From: Taudactylus pleione
Lineage: Eukaryota; Chordata; Amphibia; Anura; Myobatrachidae
Length of the DNA stretch: 64,000 bases
Assembly: GCA_031769625.1 (NCBI GenBank)
Contig: JAUIMM010002008.1
Coordinates: forward strand, 1 to 64,000
Direction of reading: 5' to 3'
The translations under genes and the position numbers were made by a program. The notes beneath the pieces were generated by a model that saw only the letters and a list, made by a program, of their open reading frames with translations, was not told where the DNA came from and did not search any database. Below, one piece after another: positions 14,797 through 31,499 of this stretch (its first letter is position 1; every line of letters starts with the position of its first letter).

Positions 14797-17700
14797 CCAC
14801 TGTAGTCCCTCATTGTTACCCTGTATGATATGTATATATAATGTACCTTCCTCCATCGTTATACCACTGTAGTCCCTCATTGTTACCCTGTATGATATGT
14901 ATATATAATGTACCTTCCTCCATCGTTATACCACTGTAGTCCCTCATTGTTACCCTGTATGATATGTATATATATTATATAATGTACCTTCCTCCATCGT
15001 TATACCACTGTAGTCCCTCATTGTTACTCTGTATGATATGTATATATAATGTACCTTCCTCCATCGTTATACCACTGTAGTCCCTCATTGTTACCCTGCA
15101 TGATATGTATATATAATGTACCTGCCTCCATCGTTATACCACTGTAGTCCCTCATTGTTACCCTGTATGATATGTATATATAATGTACCTGCCTCCATCG
15201 TTATACCACTGTAGTCCCTCATTGTTACCCTGTATGATATGTATATATAATATACCTTCCACCATCGTTATACCACTGTAGTCCCTCATTGTTACCCTGT
15301 ATGATATGTATATATATAATGCACCTGCCTCCATCGTTATACCACTGTAGTCCCTCATTGTTACCCTGTATGATATGTATATATATAATGTACCATCCTC
15401 CATCGTTATACCACTGTAGTCCCTCATTGTTACTCTGTATGATATGTATATATAATGTACCTTCCTCCATCGTTATACCACTATAGTCCCTCATTGTTAC
15501 CCTGTATGATATGTATATATAATGTACCTTCCACCATCGTTATACCACTGTAGTCCCTCATTGTTACCCTGTATGATATGTATATATAATGTACCTTCCA
15601 CCATCGTTATACCACTGTAGTCCCTCATTGTTACCCTGTATGATATGTATATATAATATTCCTGCCTCCATCGTTATACCACTGTAGTCCCTCATTGTTA
15701 CCCTGTATGATATGTATATATAATGTACCTGCCTCCATCGTTATACCACTGTAGTCCCTCATTGTTACCCTGTATGATATGTATATATAATGTACCTGCC
15801 TCCATCGTTATACCACTGTGGTCCCTCATTGTTACCCTGTATGATATGTATATATAATGTACCTTCCACCATCGTTATACCACTGTAGTCCCTCATTGTT
15901 ACCCTGTATGATATGTATATATAATGTACCTTCCTCCATCGTTATACCACTGTAATCCCTCATTCTTACCCTGTATGATATCTATATATAATGTACCTTC
16001 CACCATCGTTATACCACTGTAGTCCCTCATTGTTACCCTGTATGATATGTATATATATATAATGTACCTTCCTCCATCGTTATACCACTGTAGTCTCTCA
16101 TTGTTACCCTGTATGATATGTATATATAATGTACCTTCCTCCATCGTTATACCACTGTAGTCCCTCATTGTTACCCTGTATGATATGTATATATATAATA
16201 TACCTTCCTCCGTCGTTATACCACTGTTGTCCCTCATTGTTACCCTGTATGATATGTATATATATAATGTACCTTCCTCCATCGTTATACCACTGTAGTC
16301 CCTCATTGTTACCCTGTATGATATGTATATATATATAATGTACCTTCCTCTATCGTTATACCACTGTAGTCCCTCATTGTTACCCTGTATGATATGTATA
16401 TATAAAATGTACCTTCCTCCATCGTTATACCACTGTAGTCCCTCATTGTTACCCTGTATGATATGTATATATAATGTACCTTCCACCATCGTTATACCAC
16501 TGTAGTCCCTCATTGTTACCCTGTATGATATGTATATATAATGTAACTTCCTCCATCGTTATACCACTGTAGTCCCTCATTGTTACCCTGTATGATATGT
16601 ATATATATTTTATAATGTACCTTCCTCCATCGTTATACCACTGTAGTCCCTCATTGTTACCCTGTATGATATGTATATATAATGTACCTGCCTCCATCGT
16701 TATACCACTGTAGTCCCTCATTGTTACCCTGTATGATATGTCTATATAATATACCTTCCTCCATCGTTATACCACTGTAGTCCCTCATTGTTACCCTGTA
16801 TGATATGTATATATAATGTACCTTCCTCCATCGTTATACCACTGTAGTCCCTCATTGTTACCCTGTATGATATGTATATATATTATATAATGTACCTTCC
16901 TCCATCGTTATACCACTGTAGTCCCTCATTGTAACTCTGTATGATATGTATATATAATGTACCTTCCTCAATCGTTATACCACTGTAGTCCCTCATTGTT
17001 ACCCTGTATGATATGTATATATAATGTACCTGCCTCCATCGTTATACCACTGTAGTCCCTCATTGTTACCCTGTATGATATGTATATATAATGTACCTGC
17101 CTCCATCGTTATACCACTGTAGTCCCTCATTGTTACCCTGTATGATATGTATATATAATGTACCTTCCACCATCGTTATACCACTGTAGTCCCTCATTGT
17201 TACCCTGTATGATATGTATATATAATGTACCTTCCTCCATCGTTATACCACTGTAATCCCTCATTGTTACCCTGTATGATATCTATATATAATGTACCTT
17301 CCACCATCGTTATACCACTGTAGTCCCTCATTGTTACCCTGTATGATATGTATATATATATATAATGTACCTTCCTCCATCGTTATACCACTGTAGTCTC
17401 TCATTGTTACCCTGTATGATATGTTTATATAATGTACCTTCCTCCATCGTTATACCACTGTAGTCCCTCATTGTTACCCTGTATGATATGTATATATATA
17501 ATATACCTGCCTCCATCTTTATACCACTGTAGTCCCTCATTGTTACCCTGTATGATATGTATATATAATGTACCTTCCTCCATCGTTGTACCACTGTAGT
17601 CCCTCATTGTTACCCTGTATGATATGTATATATATATAATGTACCTTCCTCCATCGTTATACCACTGTAGTCCCTCATTGTTACCCTGTATGATATGTAT

Positions 17701-19880
17701 ATATAAAATGTACCTTCCTCCATCGTTATACCACTGTAGTCCCTCATTGTTACCCTGTATGATATGTATATATATAATGTACCTGCCTCCATCGTTATAC
17801 CACTGTAGTCCCTCATTGTTACCCTGTAAGATATGTATATATAATGTAACTTCCTCCATCGTTATACCACTGTAGTCCCTCATTGTTACCCTGTATGATA
17901 TGTATATATAATGTACCTTCCTCCATCGTTATACCACTGTAGTCCCTCATTGTTACCCTGTATGATATGTATATATAATGTACCTTCCTCCATCGTTATA
18001 CCACTGTAGTCCCTCATTGTTACCCTGTATGATATGTATATATAATGTACCTTCCTCCATCGTTATACCACTGTAGTCCCTCATTGTAACCCTGTATGAT
18101 ATGTATATATATTATATAATGTACCTTCCTCCATCGTTATACCACTGTAGTCCCTCATTGTTACCCTGTATGATATGTATATATAATGTACCTGCCTCCA
18201 TCGTTATACCACTGTAGTCCCTCATTGTTACCCTGTATGATATGTATATATAATGTACCTGCCTCCATCGTTATACCACTGTAGTCCCTCATTGTTACCC
18301 TGTATGATATGTATATATAATGTACCTTCCTCCATCGTTATACCACTGTAGTCCCTCATTGTTACCCTGTATGATATGTATATATATAATGTACCTTCCT
18401 CCATCGTTATACCACTGTAGTCCCTCATTGTTACCCTGTATATGTATATATAATGTACCTGCCTCCATCGTTATACCACTGTAGTCCCTCATTGTTACCC
18501 TGTATGATATGTATATATAATGTACCTGCTTCCATCGTTATACCACTGTAGTCCCTCATTGTTACCCTGTATGATATGTATATATATATAATGTACCTTC
18601 CTCCATCGTTATACCACTGTAGTCCCTCATTGTTACCCTGTATGATATGTATATATATAATATACCTGCCTCCATCGATATACCACTGTAGTCCCTCATT
18701 GTTACCCTGTATGATATGTATATATATAATGTACCTTCCTCCATCGTTATACCACTGTAGTCCCTCATTGTTACCCTGTATGATATGTATATTTATATAA
18801 TGTACCTTCCTCCATCGTTATACCACTGTAGTCCCTCATTGTTACCCTGTATGATATGTATATATAAAATGTACCTTCCTCCATCGTTATACCACTGTAG
18901 TCCCTCTTTGTTACCCTGTATGATATGTATATATATAATGTACCTGCCTCCATCGTTATACCACTGTAGTCCCTCATTGTTACCCTGTATGATATGTATA
19001 TATAATGTAACTTCCTCCATCGTTATACCACTGTAGTCCCTCATTGTTACCCTGTATGATATGTATATATAATGTACCTTCCTCCATCGTTGTACCACTG
19101 TAGTCCCTCATTGTTACCCTGTATGATATGTATATATAATGTACCTTCCTCCATCGTTATACCACTGTAGTCCCTCATTGTAACCCTGTATGATATGTAT
19201 ATATATTATATAATGTACATTCCTCCATCGTTATACCACTGTAGTCCCTCATTGTTACCCTGTATGATATGTATATATATAATATACCTTCCTCCATCGT
19301 TATGCCACTATAGTCCCTCATTGATACCCTGTATGATATTTATATATATAATGTACCTTCCTCCAACGTTATACCACTGTAGTCCCTCATTGTTACCCTG
19401 TATGATATGTATATATATATATATAATGTACCTTCCTCCATCGTTATACCACTGTTGTCCCTCATTGTTACCCTGTATGATATGTATATATATTATATAA
19501 TGTTCCTGCCTCCATCGTTATACCACTGTATTCCCTCATTGTTACCCTGTATGATATGTATATATAATGTACCTTCCTCCGTCGTTATACCACTGTAGTC
19601 CCTCATTGTTACCCTGTATGATATGTATATATAATATACCTGCCTCCATCGTTATACCACTGTAGTCCCTCATTGTTACCCTGTATGATATGTATATATA
19701 TAATGCACCTGCCTCCATCGTTATACCACTGTAGTCCCTCATTGTTACCCTGTATGATATGTATATATATAATGTACCATCCTCCATCGTTATACCACTG
19801 TAGTCCCTCATTGTTACTCTGTATGATATGTATATATAATGTACCTTCCTCCATCGTTATACCACTGTAGTCCCTCATTG
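13075..19880. repeat. Large higher-order block A (~6.8 kb)
   Basis: This block of about 100 monomers is followed head to tail by a near-identical copy at 19881. Its diagnostic variants recur at +6806 bp up to about 15500 and at +6739 bp afterwards, because one 67-bp monomer with TTCCACCATC (two tandem copies near 15530-15600) is single in the next block. Differences by eye are few, for example CCACTATAG at 15480 against CCACTGTAG at 22276. Confidence 0.88.
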
Positions 19881-22800
19881 TTACCCTGTATGATATGTAT
19901 ATATATATAATGTACCTTCCTCCATCGTTATACCACTGTAGTCCCTCATTGTTACCCTGTATGATATGTATATATATAATGTACCTGCCTCCATCGTTAT
20001 ACCACTGTAGTCCCTCATTGTTACCCTGTATGATATGTATATATATAATGTACCTTCCTCCATCGTTATACCACTGTAGTCCCTCATTGTTACCCTGTAT
20101 GATATGTATATATATAATATACCTGCCTCCATCGTTATACCACTGTAGTCCCTCATTGTTACCCTGTATGATATGTATATATATATAATGTACCTTCCTC
20201 CATCGTTATACCACTGTAGTCCCTCATTGTTACCCTGTATGATATGTATATATAAAATGTACCTTCCTCCATCGTTATACCACTGTAGTCCCTCATTGTT
20301 ACCCTGTATGATATGTATATATATAATGTACCTGCCTCCATCGTTATTCCACTGTATTCCCTCTTTGTTACCCTGTATGATATGTATATATATAATGTAC
20401 CTGCCTCCATCGTTATACCACTGTAGTCCCTCATTGTTACCCTGTATGATATGTATATATAATGTAACTTCCTCCATCGTCATACCACTGTAATCCCTCA
20501 TTGTTACCCTGTATGATATGTATATATATTATATAATGTACATTCCTCCATCATTATACCACTGTAGTCCCTCATTGTTACCCTGTATGATATGTATATA
20601 TATTATATATTGTACCTTCCTCCATCGTTATACCACTGTAGTCCCTCATTGTTACCCTGTATGATATGTATATATAATGTACCTGCCTCCATTGTTATAC
20701 CACTGTAGTCCCTCATTGTTACCCTGTATGATATGTATATATATAATGCACCTGCCTCCATCGTTATACCACTGTAGTCCCTCATTGTTACCCTGTATGA
20801 TATGTATATATATAATGTACCATCCTCCATCGTTATACCACTGTAGTCCCTCATTGTTACCCTGTATGATATGTATATATAATGTAACTTCCTCCATCGT
20901 CATACCACTGTAGTCCCTCATTGTTACCCTGTATGATATGTATATATATTATATAATGTACCTTCCTCCATCATTATACCACTGTAGTCCCTCATTGTTA
21001 CCCTGTATGATATGTATATATATTATATATTGTACCTTCCTCCATCGTTATACCACTGTAGTCCCTCATTGTTACCCTGTATGATATGTATATATAATGT
21101 ACCTTCCTCCATCGTTATACCACTGTAGTCCCTCATTGTTACCCTGTATGATATGTATATATAATGTACCTTCCTCCATCGTTATTCCACTGTAGTCCCT
21201 CATTGTTACCCTGTATGATATGTATATTTATTATATAATGTACCTTCCCTTATCGTTATACCACTGTAGTCCCTCATTGTTACTCTGTATGATATGTATA
21301 TATAATGTACCTTCCTCCATCGTTATACCACTGTAGTCCCTCATTGTTACCCTGTATGATATGTATATATAATGTACCTTCCACCATCGTTATACCACTG
21401 TAGTCCCTCATTGTTACCCTGTATGATATGTATATATAATATACCTGCCTCCATCGTTATACCACTGTAGTCCCTCATTGTTACCCTGTATGATATGTAT
21501 ATATATTTTATAATGTACCTTCCTCCATCGTTATACCACTGTAGTCCCTCATTGTTACCCTGTATGATATGTATATATAATGTACCTGCCTCCATCGTTA
21601 TACCACTGTAGTCCCTCATTGTTACCCTGTATGATATGTATATATAATGTACCTTCCTCCATCGTTATACCACTGTAGTCCCTCATTGTTACCCTGTATG
21701 ATATGTATATATAATGTACCTTCCTCCATCGTTATACCACTGTAGTCCCTCATTGTTACCCTGTATGATATGTATATATATTATATAATGTACCTTCCTC
21801 CATCGTTATACCACTGTAGTCCCTCATTGTTACTCTGTATGATATGTATATATAATGTACCTTCCTCCATCGTTATACCACTGTAGTCCCTCATTGTTAC
21901 CCTGCATGATATGTATATATAATGTACCTGCCTCCATCGTTATACCACTGTAGTCCCTCATTGTTACCCTGTATGATATGTATATATAATGTACCTGCCT
22001 CCATCGTTATACCACTGTAGTCCCTCATTGTTACCCTGTATGATATGTATATATAATATACCTTCCACCATCGTTATACCACTGTAGTCCCTCATTGTTA
22101 CCCTGTATGATATGTATATATATAATGCACCTGCCTCCATCGTTATACCACTGTAGTCCCTCATTGTTACCCTGTATGATATGTATATATATAATGTACC
22201 ATCCTCCATCGTTATACCACTGTAGTCCCTCATTGTTACTCTGTATGATATGTATATATAATGTACCTTCCTCCATCGTTATACCACTGTAGTCCCTCAT
22301 TGTTACCCTGTATGATATGTATATATAATGTACCTTCCACCATCGTTATACCACTGTAGTCCCTCATTGTTACCCTGTATGATATGTATATATAATATTC
22401 CTGCCTCCATCGTTATACCACTGTAGTCCCTCATTGTTACCCTGTATGATATGTATATATAATGTACCTGCCTCCATCGTTATACCACTGTAGTCCCTCA
22501 TTGTTACCCTGTATGATATGTATATATAATGTACCTGCCTCCATCGTTATACCACTGTGGTCCCTCATTGTTACCCTGTATGATATGTATATATAATGTA
22601 CCTTCCACCATCGTTATACCACTGTAGTCCCTCATTGTTACCCTGTATGATATGTATATATAATGTACCTTCCTCCATCGTTATACCACTGTAATCCCTC
22701 ATTCTTACCCTGTATGATATCTATATATAATGTACCTTCCACCATCGTTATACCACTGTAGTCCCTCATTGTTACCCTGTATGATATGTATATATATATA

Positions 22801-25800
22801 ATGTACCTTCCTCCATCGTTATACCACTGTAGTCTCTCATTGTTACCCTGTATGATATGTATATATAATGTACCTTCCTCCATCGTTATACCACTGTAGT
22901 CCCTCATTGTTACCCTGTATGATATGTATATATATAATATACCTTCCTCCGTCGTTATACCACTGTTGTCCCTCATTGTTACCCTGTATGATATGTATAT
23001 ATATAATGTACCTTCCTCCATCGTTATACCACTGTAGTCCCTCATTGTTACCCTGTATGATATGTATATATATATAATGTACCTTCCTCTATCGTTATAC
23101 CACTGTAGTCCCTCATTGTTACCCTGTATGATATGTATATATAAAATGTACCTTCCTCCATCGTTATACCACTGTAGTCCCTCATTGTTACCCTGTATGA
23201 TATGTATATATAATGTACCTTCCACCATCGTTATACCACTGTAGTCCCTCATTGTTACCCTGTATGATATGTATATATAATGTAACTTCCTCCATCGTTA
23301 TACCACTGTAGTCCCTCATTGTTACCCTGTATGATATGTATATATATTTTATAATGTACCTTCCTCCATCGTTATACCACTGTAGTCCCTCATTGTTACC
23401 CTGTATGATATGTATATATAATGTACCTGCCTCCATCGTTATACCACTGTAGTCCCTCATTGTTACCCTGTATGATATGTCTATATAATATACCTTCCTC
23501 CATCGTTATACCACTGTAGTCCCTCATTGTTACCCTGTATGATATGTATATATAATGTACCTTCCTCCATCGTTATACCACTGTAGTCCCTCATTGTTAC
23601 CCTGTATGATATGTATATATATTATATAATGTACCTTCCTCCATCGTTATACCACTGTAGTCCCTCATTGTAACTCTGTATGATATGTATATATAATGTA
23701 CCTTCCTCAATCGTTATACCACTGTAGTCCCTCATTGTTACCCTGTATGATATGTATATATAATGTACCTGCCTCCATCGTTATACCACTGTAGTCCCTC
23801 ATTGTTACCCTGTATGATATGTATATATAATGTACCTGCCTCCATCGTTATACCACTGTAGTCCCTCATTGTTACCCTGTATGATATGTATATATAATGT
23901 ACCTTCCACCATCGTTATACCACTGTAGTCCCTCATTGTTACCCTGTATGATATGTATATATAATGTACCTTCCTCCATCGTTATACCACTGTAATCCCT
24001 CATTGTTACCCTGTATGATATCTATATATAATGTACCTTCCACCATCGTTATACCACTGTAGTCCCTCATTGTTACCCTGTATGATATGTATATATATAT
24101 ATAATGTACCTTCCTCCATCGTTATACCACTGTAGTCTCTCATTGTTACCCTGTATGATATGTTTATATAATGTACCTTCCTCCATCGTTATACCACTGT
24201 AGTCCCTCATTGTTACCCTGTATGATATGTATATATATAATATACCTGCCTCCATCTTTATACCACTGTAGTCCCTCATTGTTACCCTGTATGATATGTA
24301 TATATAATGTACCTTCCTCCATCGTTGTACCACTGTAGTCCCTCATTGTTACCCTGTATGATATGTATATATATATAATGTACCTTCCTCCATCGTTATA
24401 CCACTGTAGTCCCTCATTGTTACCCTGTATGATATGTATATATAAAATGTACCTTCCTCCATCGTTATACCACTGTAGTCCCTCATTGTTACCCTGTATG
24501 ATATGTATATATATAATGTACCTGCCTCCATCGTTATACCACTGTAGTCCCTCATTGTTACCCTGTAAGATATGTATATATAATGTAACTTCCTCCATCG
24601 TTATACCACTGTAGTCCCTCATTGTTACCCTGTATGATATGTATATATAATGTACCTTCCTCCATCGTTATACCACTGTAGTCCCTCATTGTTACCCTGT
24701 ATGATATGTATATATAATGTACCTTCCTCCATCGTTATACCACTGTAGTCCCTCATTGTTACCCTGTATGATATGTATATATAATGTACCTTCCTCCATC
24801 GTTATACCACTGTAGTCCCTCATTGTAACCCTGTATGATATGTATATATATTATATAATGTACCTTCCTCCATCGTTATACCACTGTAGTCCCTCATTGT
24901 TACCCTGTATGATATGTATATATAATGTACCTGCCTCCATCGTTATACCACTGTAGTCCCTCATTGTTACCCTGTATGATATGTATATATAATGTACCTG
25001 CCTCCATCGTTATACCACTGTAGTCCCTCATTGTTACCCTGTATGATATGTATATATAATGTACCTTCCTCCATCGTTATACCACTGTAGTCCCTCATTG
25101 TTACCCTGTATGATATGTATATATATAATGTACCTTCCTCCATCGTTATACCACTGTAGTCCCTCATTGTTACCCTGTATATGTATATATAATGTACCTG
25201 CCTCCATCGTTATACCACTGTAGTCCCTCATTGTTACCCTGTATGATATGTATATATAATGTACCTGCTTCCATCGTTATACCACTGTAGTCCCTCATTG
25301 TTACCCTGTATGATATGTATATATATATAATGTACCTTCCTCCATCGTTATACCACTGTAGTCCCTCATTGTTACCCTGTATGATATGTATATATATAAT
25401 ATACCTGCCTCCATCGATATACCACTGTAGTCCCTCATTGTTACCCTGTATGATATGTATATATATAATGTACCTTCCTCCATCGTTATACCACTGTAGT
25501 CCCTCATTGTTACCCTGTATGATATGTATATTTATATAATGTACCTTCCTCCATCGTTATACCACTGTAGTCCCTCATTGTTACCCTGTATGATATGTAT
25601 ATATAAAATGTACCTTCCTCCATCGTTATACCACTGTAGTCCCTCTTTGTTACCCTGTATGATATGTATATATATAATGTACCTGCCTCCATCGTTATAC
25701 CACTGTAGTCCCTCATTGTTACCCTGTATGATATGTATATATAATGTAACTTCCTCCATCGTTATACCACTGTAGTCCCTCATTGTTACCCTGTATGATA

Positions 25801-26340
25801 TGTATATATAATGTACCTTCCTCCATCGTTGTACCACTGTAGTCCCTCATTGTTACCCTGTATGATATGTATATATAATGTACCTTCCTCCATCGTTATA
25901 CCACTGTAGTCCCTCATTGTAACCCTGTATGATATGTATATATATTATATAATGTACATTCCTCCATCGTTATACCACTGTAGTCCCTCATTGTTACCCT
26001 GTATGATATGTATATATATAATATACCTTCCTCCATCGTTATGCCACTATAGTCCCTCATTGATACCCTGTATGATATTTATATATATAATGTACCTTCC
26101 TCCAACGTTATACCACTGTAGTCCCTCATTGTTACCCTGTATGATATGTATATATATATATATAATGTACCTTCCTCCATCGTTATACCACTGTTGTCCC
26201 TCATTGTTACCCTGTATGATATGTATATATATTATATAATGTTCCTGCCTCCATCGTTATACCACTGTATTCCCTCATTGTTACCCTGTATGATATGTAT
26301 ATATAATGTACCTTCCTCCGTCGTTATACCACTGTAGTCC
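19881..26340. repeat. Large higher-order block B
   Basis: This is the second copy of block A, shifted by 6806 then 6739 bp. It stops short of a full A length: the last few monomers of A (about 19620-19880) have no counterpart, and block C begins there. Its distal part, about 22836-26340, is itself the template for block C. Confidence 0.87.
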
Positions 26341-29300
26341 CTCATTGTTACCCTGTATGATATGTATATATAATGTACCTTCCTCCATCGTTATACCACT
26401 GTAGTCCCTCATTGTTACCCTGTATGATATGTATATATATAATATACCTTCCTCCGTCGTTATACCACTGTTGTCCCTCATTGTTACCCTGTATGATATG
26501 TATATATATAATGTACCTTCCTCCATCGTTATACCACTGTAGTCCCTCATTGTTACCCTGTATGATATGTATATATATATAATGTACCTTCCTCTATCGT
26601 TATACCACTGTAGTCCCTCATTGTTACCCTGTATGATATGTATATATAAAATGTACCTTCCTCCATCGTTATACCACTGTAGTCCCTCATTGTTACCCTG
26701 TATGATATGTATATATAATGTACCTTCCACCATCGTTATACCACTGTAGTCCCTCATTGTTACCCTGTATGATATGTATATATAATGTAACTTCCTCCAT
26801 CGTTATACCACTGTAGTCCCTCATTGTTACCCTGTATGATATGTATATATATTTTATAATGTACCTTCCTCCATCGTTATACCACTGTAGTCCCTCATTG
26901 TTACCCTGTATGATATGTATATATAATGTACCTGCCTCCATCGTTATACCACTGTAGTCCCTCATTGTTACCCTGTATGATATGTCTATATAATATACCT
27001 TCCTCCATCGTTATACCACTGTAGTCCCTCATTGTTACCCTGTATGATATGTATATATAATGTACCTTCCTCCATCGTTATACCACTGTAGTCCCTCATT
27101 GTTACCCTGTATGATATGTATATATATTATATAATGTACCTTCCTCCATCGTTATACCACTGTAGTCCCTCATTGTAACTCTGTATGATATGTATATATA
27201 ATGTACCTTCCTCAATCGTTATACCACTGTAGTCCCTCATTGTTACCCTGTATGATATGTATATATAATGTACCTGCCTCCATCGTTATACCACTGTAGT
27301 CCCTCATTGTTACCCTGTATGATATGTATATATAATGTACCTGCCTCCATCGTTATACCACTGTAGTCCCTCATTGTTACCCTGTATGATATGTATATAT
27401 AATGTACCTTCCACCATCGTTATACCACTGTAGTCCCTCATTGTTACCCTGTATGATATGTATATATAATGTACCTTCCTCCATCGTTATACCACTGTAA
27501 TCCCTCATTGTTACCCTGTATGATATCTATATATAATGTACCTTCCACCATCGTTATACCACTGTAGTCCCTCATTGTTACCCTGTATGATATGTATATA
27601 TATATATAATGTACCTTCCTCCATCGTTATACCACTGTAGTCTCTCATTGTTACCCTGTATGATATGTTTATATAATGTACCTTCCTCCATCGTTATACC
27701 ACTGTAGTCCCTCATTGTTACCCTGTATGATATGTATATATATAATATACCTGCCTCCATCTTTATACCACTGTAGTCCCTCATTGTTACCCTGTATGAT
27801 ATGTATATATAATGTACCTTCCTCCATCGTTGTACCACTGTAGTCCCTCATTGTTACCCTGTATGATATGTATATATATATAATGTACCTTCCTCCATCG
27901 TTATACCACTGTAGTCCCTCATTGTTACCCTGTATGATATGTATATATAAAATGTACCTTCCTCCATCGTTATACCACTGTAGTCCCTCATTGTTACCCT
28001 GTATGATATGTATATATATAATGTACCTGCCTCCATCGTTATACCACTGTAGTCCCTCATTGTTACCCTGTAAGATATGTATATATAATGTAACTTCCTC
28101 CATCGTTATACCACTGTAGTCCCTCATTGTTACCCTGTATGATATGTATATATAATGTACCTTCCTCCATCGTTATACCACTGTAGTCCCTCATTGTTAC
28201 CCTGTATGATATGTATATATAATGTACCTTCCTCCATCGTTATACCACTGTAGTCCCTCATTGTTACCCTGTATGATATGTATATATAATGTACCTTCCT
28301 CCATCGTTATACCACTGTAGTCCCTCATTGTAACCCTGTATGATATGTATATATATTATATAATGTACCTTCCTCCATCGTTATACCACTGTAGTCCCTC
28401 ATTGTTACCCTGTATGATATGTATATATAATGTACCTGCCTCCATCGTTATACCACTGTAGTCCCTCATTGTTACCCTGTATGATATGTATATATAATGT
28501 ACCTGCCTCCATCGTTATACCACTGTAGTCCCTCATTGTTACCCTGTATGATATGTATATATAATGTACCTTCCTCCATCGTTATACCACTGTAGTCCCT
28601 CATTGTTACCCTGTATGATATGTATATATATAATGTACCTTCCTCCATCGTTATACACTGTAGTCCCTCATTGTTACCCTGTATATGTATATATAATGTA
28701 CCTGCCTCCATCGTTATACCACTGTAGTCCCTCATTGTTACCCTGTATGATATGTATATATAATGTACCTGCTTCCATCGTTATACCACTGTAGTCCCTC
28801 ATTGTTACCCTGTATGATATGTATATATATATATAATGTACCTTCCTCCATCGTTATACCACTGTAGTCCCTCATTGTTACCCTGTATGATATGTATATA
28901 TATAATATACCTGCCTCCATCGATATACCACTGTAGTCCCTCATTGTTACCCTGTATGATATGTATATATATAATGTACCTTCCTCCATCGTTATACCAC
29001 TGTAGTCCCTCATTGTTACCCTGTATGATATGTATATTTATATAATGTACCTTCCTCCATCGTTATACCACTGTAGTCCCTCATTGTTACCCTGTATGAT
29101 ATGTATATATAAAATGTACCTTCCTCCATCGTTATACCACTGTAGTCCCTCTTGTTACCCTGTATGATATGTATATATATAATGTACCTGCCTCCATCGT
29201 TATACCACTGTAGTCCCTCATTGTTACCCTGTATGATATGTATATATAATGTAACTTCCTCCATCGTTATACCACTGTAGTCCCTCATTGTTACCCTGTA

Positions 29301-29845
29301 TGATATGTATATATAATGTACCTTCCTCCATCGTTGTACCACTGTAGTCCCTCATTGTTACCCTGTATGATATGTATATATAATGTACCTTCCTCCATCG
29401 TTATACCACTGTAGTCCCTCATTGTAACCCTGTATGATATGTATATATATTATATAATGTACATTCCTCCATCGTTATACCACTGTAGTCCCTCATTGTT
29501 ACCCTGTATGATATGTATATATATAATATACCTTCCTCCGTCGTTATGCCACTATTGTCCCTCATTGATACCCTGTATGATATTTATATATATAATGTAC
29601 CTTCCTCCAACGTTATACCACTGTAGTCCCTCATTGTTACCCTGTATGATATGTATATATATATATATATAATGTACCTTCCTCCATCGTTATACCACTG
29701 TTGTCCCTCATTGTTACCCTGTATGATATGTATATATATTATATAATGTTCCTGCCTCCATCGTTATACCACTGTATTCCCTCATTGTTACCCTGTATGA
29801 TATGTATATATAATGTACCTTCCTCCGTCGTTATACCACTGTAGT
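26341..29845. repeat. Higher-order block C, 3505-bp partial copy of block B
   Basis: Markers of 22836-26340 recur here at +3505 bp, including TATCTATATATAATG, CATCTTTATACC, ATCGTTGTACC, CTGTAAGATATG and GATACCCTG. Private changes include a 1-bp loss in TTATACACTG near 28650, loss of two bases in CCCTCTTGTTACC near 29150, and a longer TA run near 29655. It therefore arose by tandem duplication of the distal half of B and then picked up a few mutations. Confidence 0.87.
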
Positions 29846-31499
29846 CCCTCATTGTTACCCTGTATGATATGTATATATAATGTACCTTCCTCCATCGTTA
29901 TACCACTGTAGTCCCTCATTGTTACCCTGTATATGTATATATAATGTACCTGCCTTCATCGTTATACCACTGTAGTCCCTCATTGTTACCCTGTATGATA
30001 TGTATATATAATGTACCTGCCTCCATCGTTATACCACTGTAGTCCCTCATTGTTACCCTGTATGATATGTATATATATAATGTACCTGCCTCCATCGTTA
30101 TACCACTGTAGTCCCTCATTGTTACCCTGTATGATATGTATATATAAAATGTACCTTCCTCCATCGTTATACCACTGTAGTCCCTCATTGTTACCCTGTA
30201 TGATATGTATATATATAATGTACCTTCCTCCATCGTTATACCACTGTAGTCCCTCATTGTTACCCTGTATGATATGTATATATATAATGTACCTGCCTCC
30301 ATCGTTATACCACTGTAGTCCCTCATTGTTACCCTGTATGATATGTATATATATAATATACCTGCCTCCATCGTTATACCACTGTAGTCCCTCATTGTTA
30401 CCCTGTATGATATGTATATATAATGTACCTTCCTCCATCGTTATACCACTGTAGTCCCTCATTGTTACCCTGTATGATATGTATATATAATGTACCTTCC
30501 TCCATCGTTATACCACTGTAGTCCCTCATTGTTACCCTGTATGATATGTATATATATTATATAATGTACCTTCCTCCATCGTTATACCACTGTAGTCCCT
30601 CATTGTTACCCTGTATGATGTGTATATATAATGTACCTTCCTCCATCGTTATACCACTGTAGTCCCTCATTGTTTCCCTGTATGATATGTATATATAATG
30701 TACCTGCCTCCATCGTTATACCACTGTAGTCCCTCATTGTTACCCTGTATGATATGTATATATAATGTACCTGCCTCCATCGTTATACCACTGTAGTCCC
30801 TCATTGTTACCCTGTATGATATGTATATATATAATATACCTTCCTCCGTCGTTATACCACTGTAGTCCCTCATTGTTACCCTGTATGATATGTATATATA
30901 TAATGTACCTTCCTCCAACGTTATACCACTGTAGTCCCTCATTGTTACCCTGTATGATATGTATATATATATATATATAATGTACCTTCCTCCATCGTTA
31001 TACCACTGTTCTCCCTCATTGTTACCCTGTATGATATGTATATATATATTATATAATGTACCTGCCTCCATCGTTATACCACTGTAGTCCCTCATTGTTA
31101 CCCTGTATGATATGTATATATAATGTACCTGCCTCCATCGTTAAACCACTGTAGTCCCTCATTGTTACCCTGTTTAATATGTATATATAATGTACCTGCC
31201 TCCTTCGTTATACCACTGTAGTCCCTCATTGTTACCCTGTATGATATGTACATATAATGTACCTTCCACCATCGTTATACCACTGTAGTCCCTCATTGTT
31301 ACCCTGTATGATATGTATATATAATGTACCTTCCTCCATCGTTATACCACTGTAATCCCTCATTGTTACCCTGTATGATATCTATATATAATGTACCTTC
31401 CACCATCGTTATACCACTGTAGTCCCTCATTGTTACCCTGTATGATATGTATATATAATGTACCTTCCTCCATCGTTATACCACTGTAGTCCCTCATTG

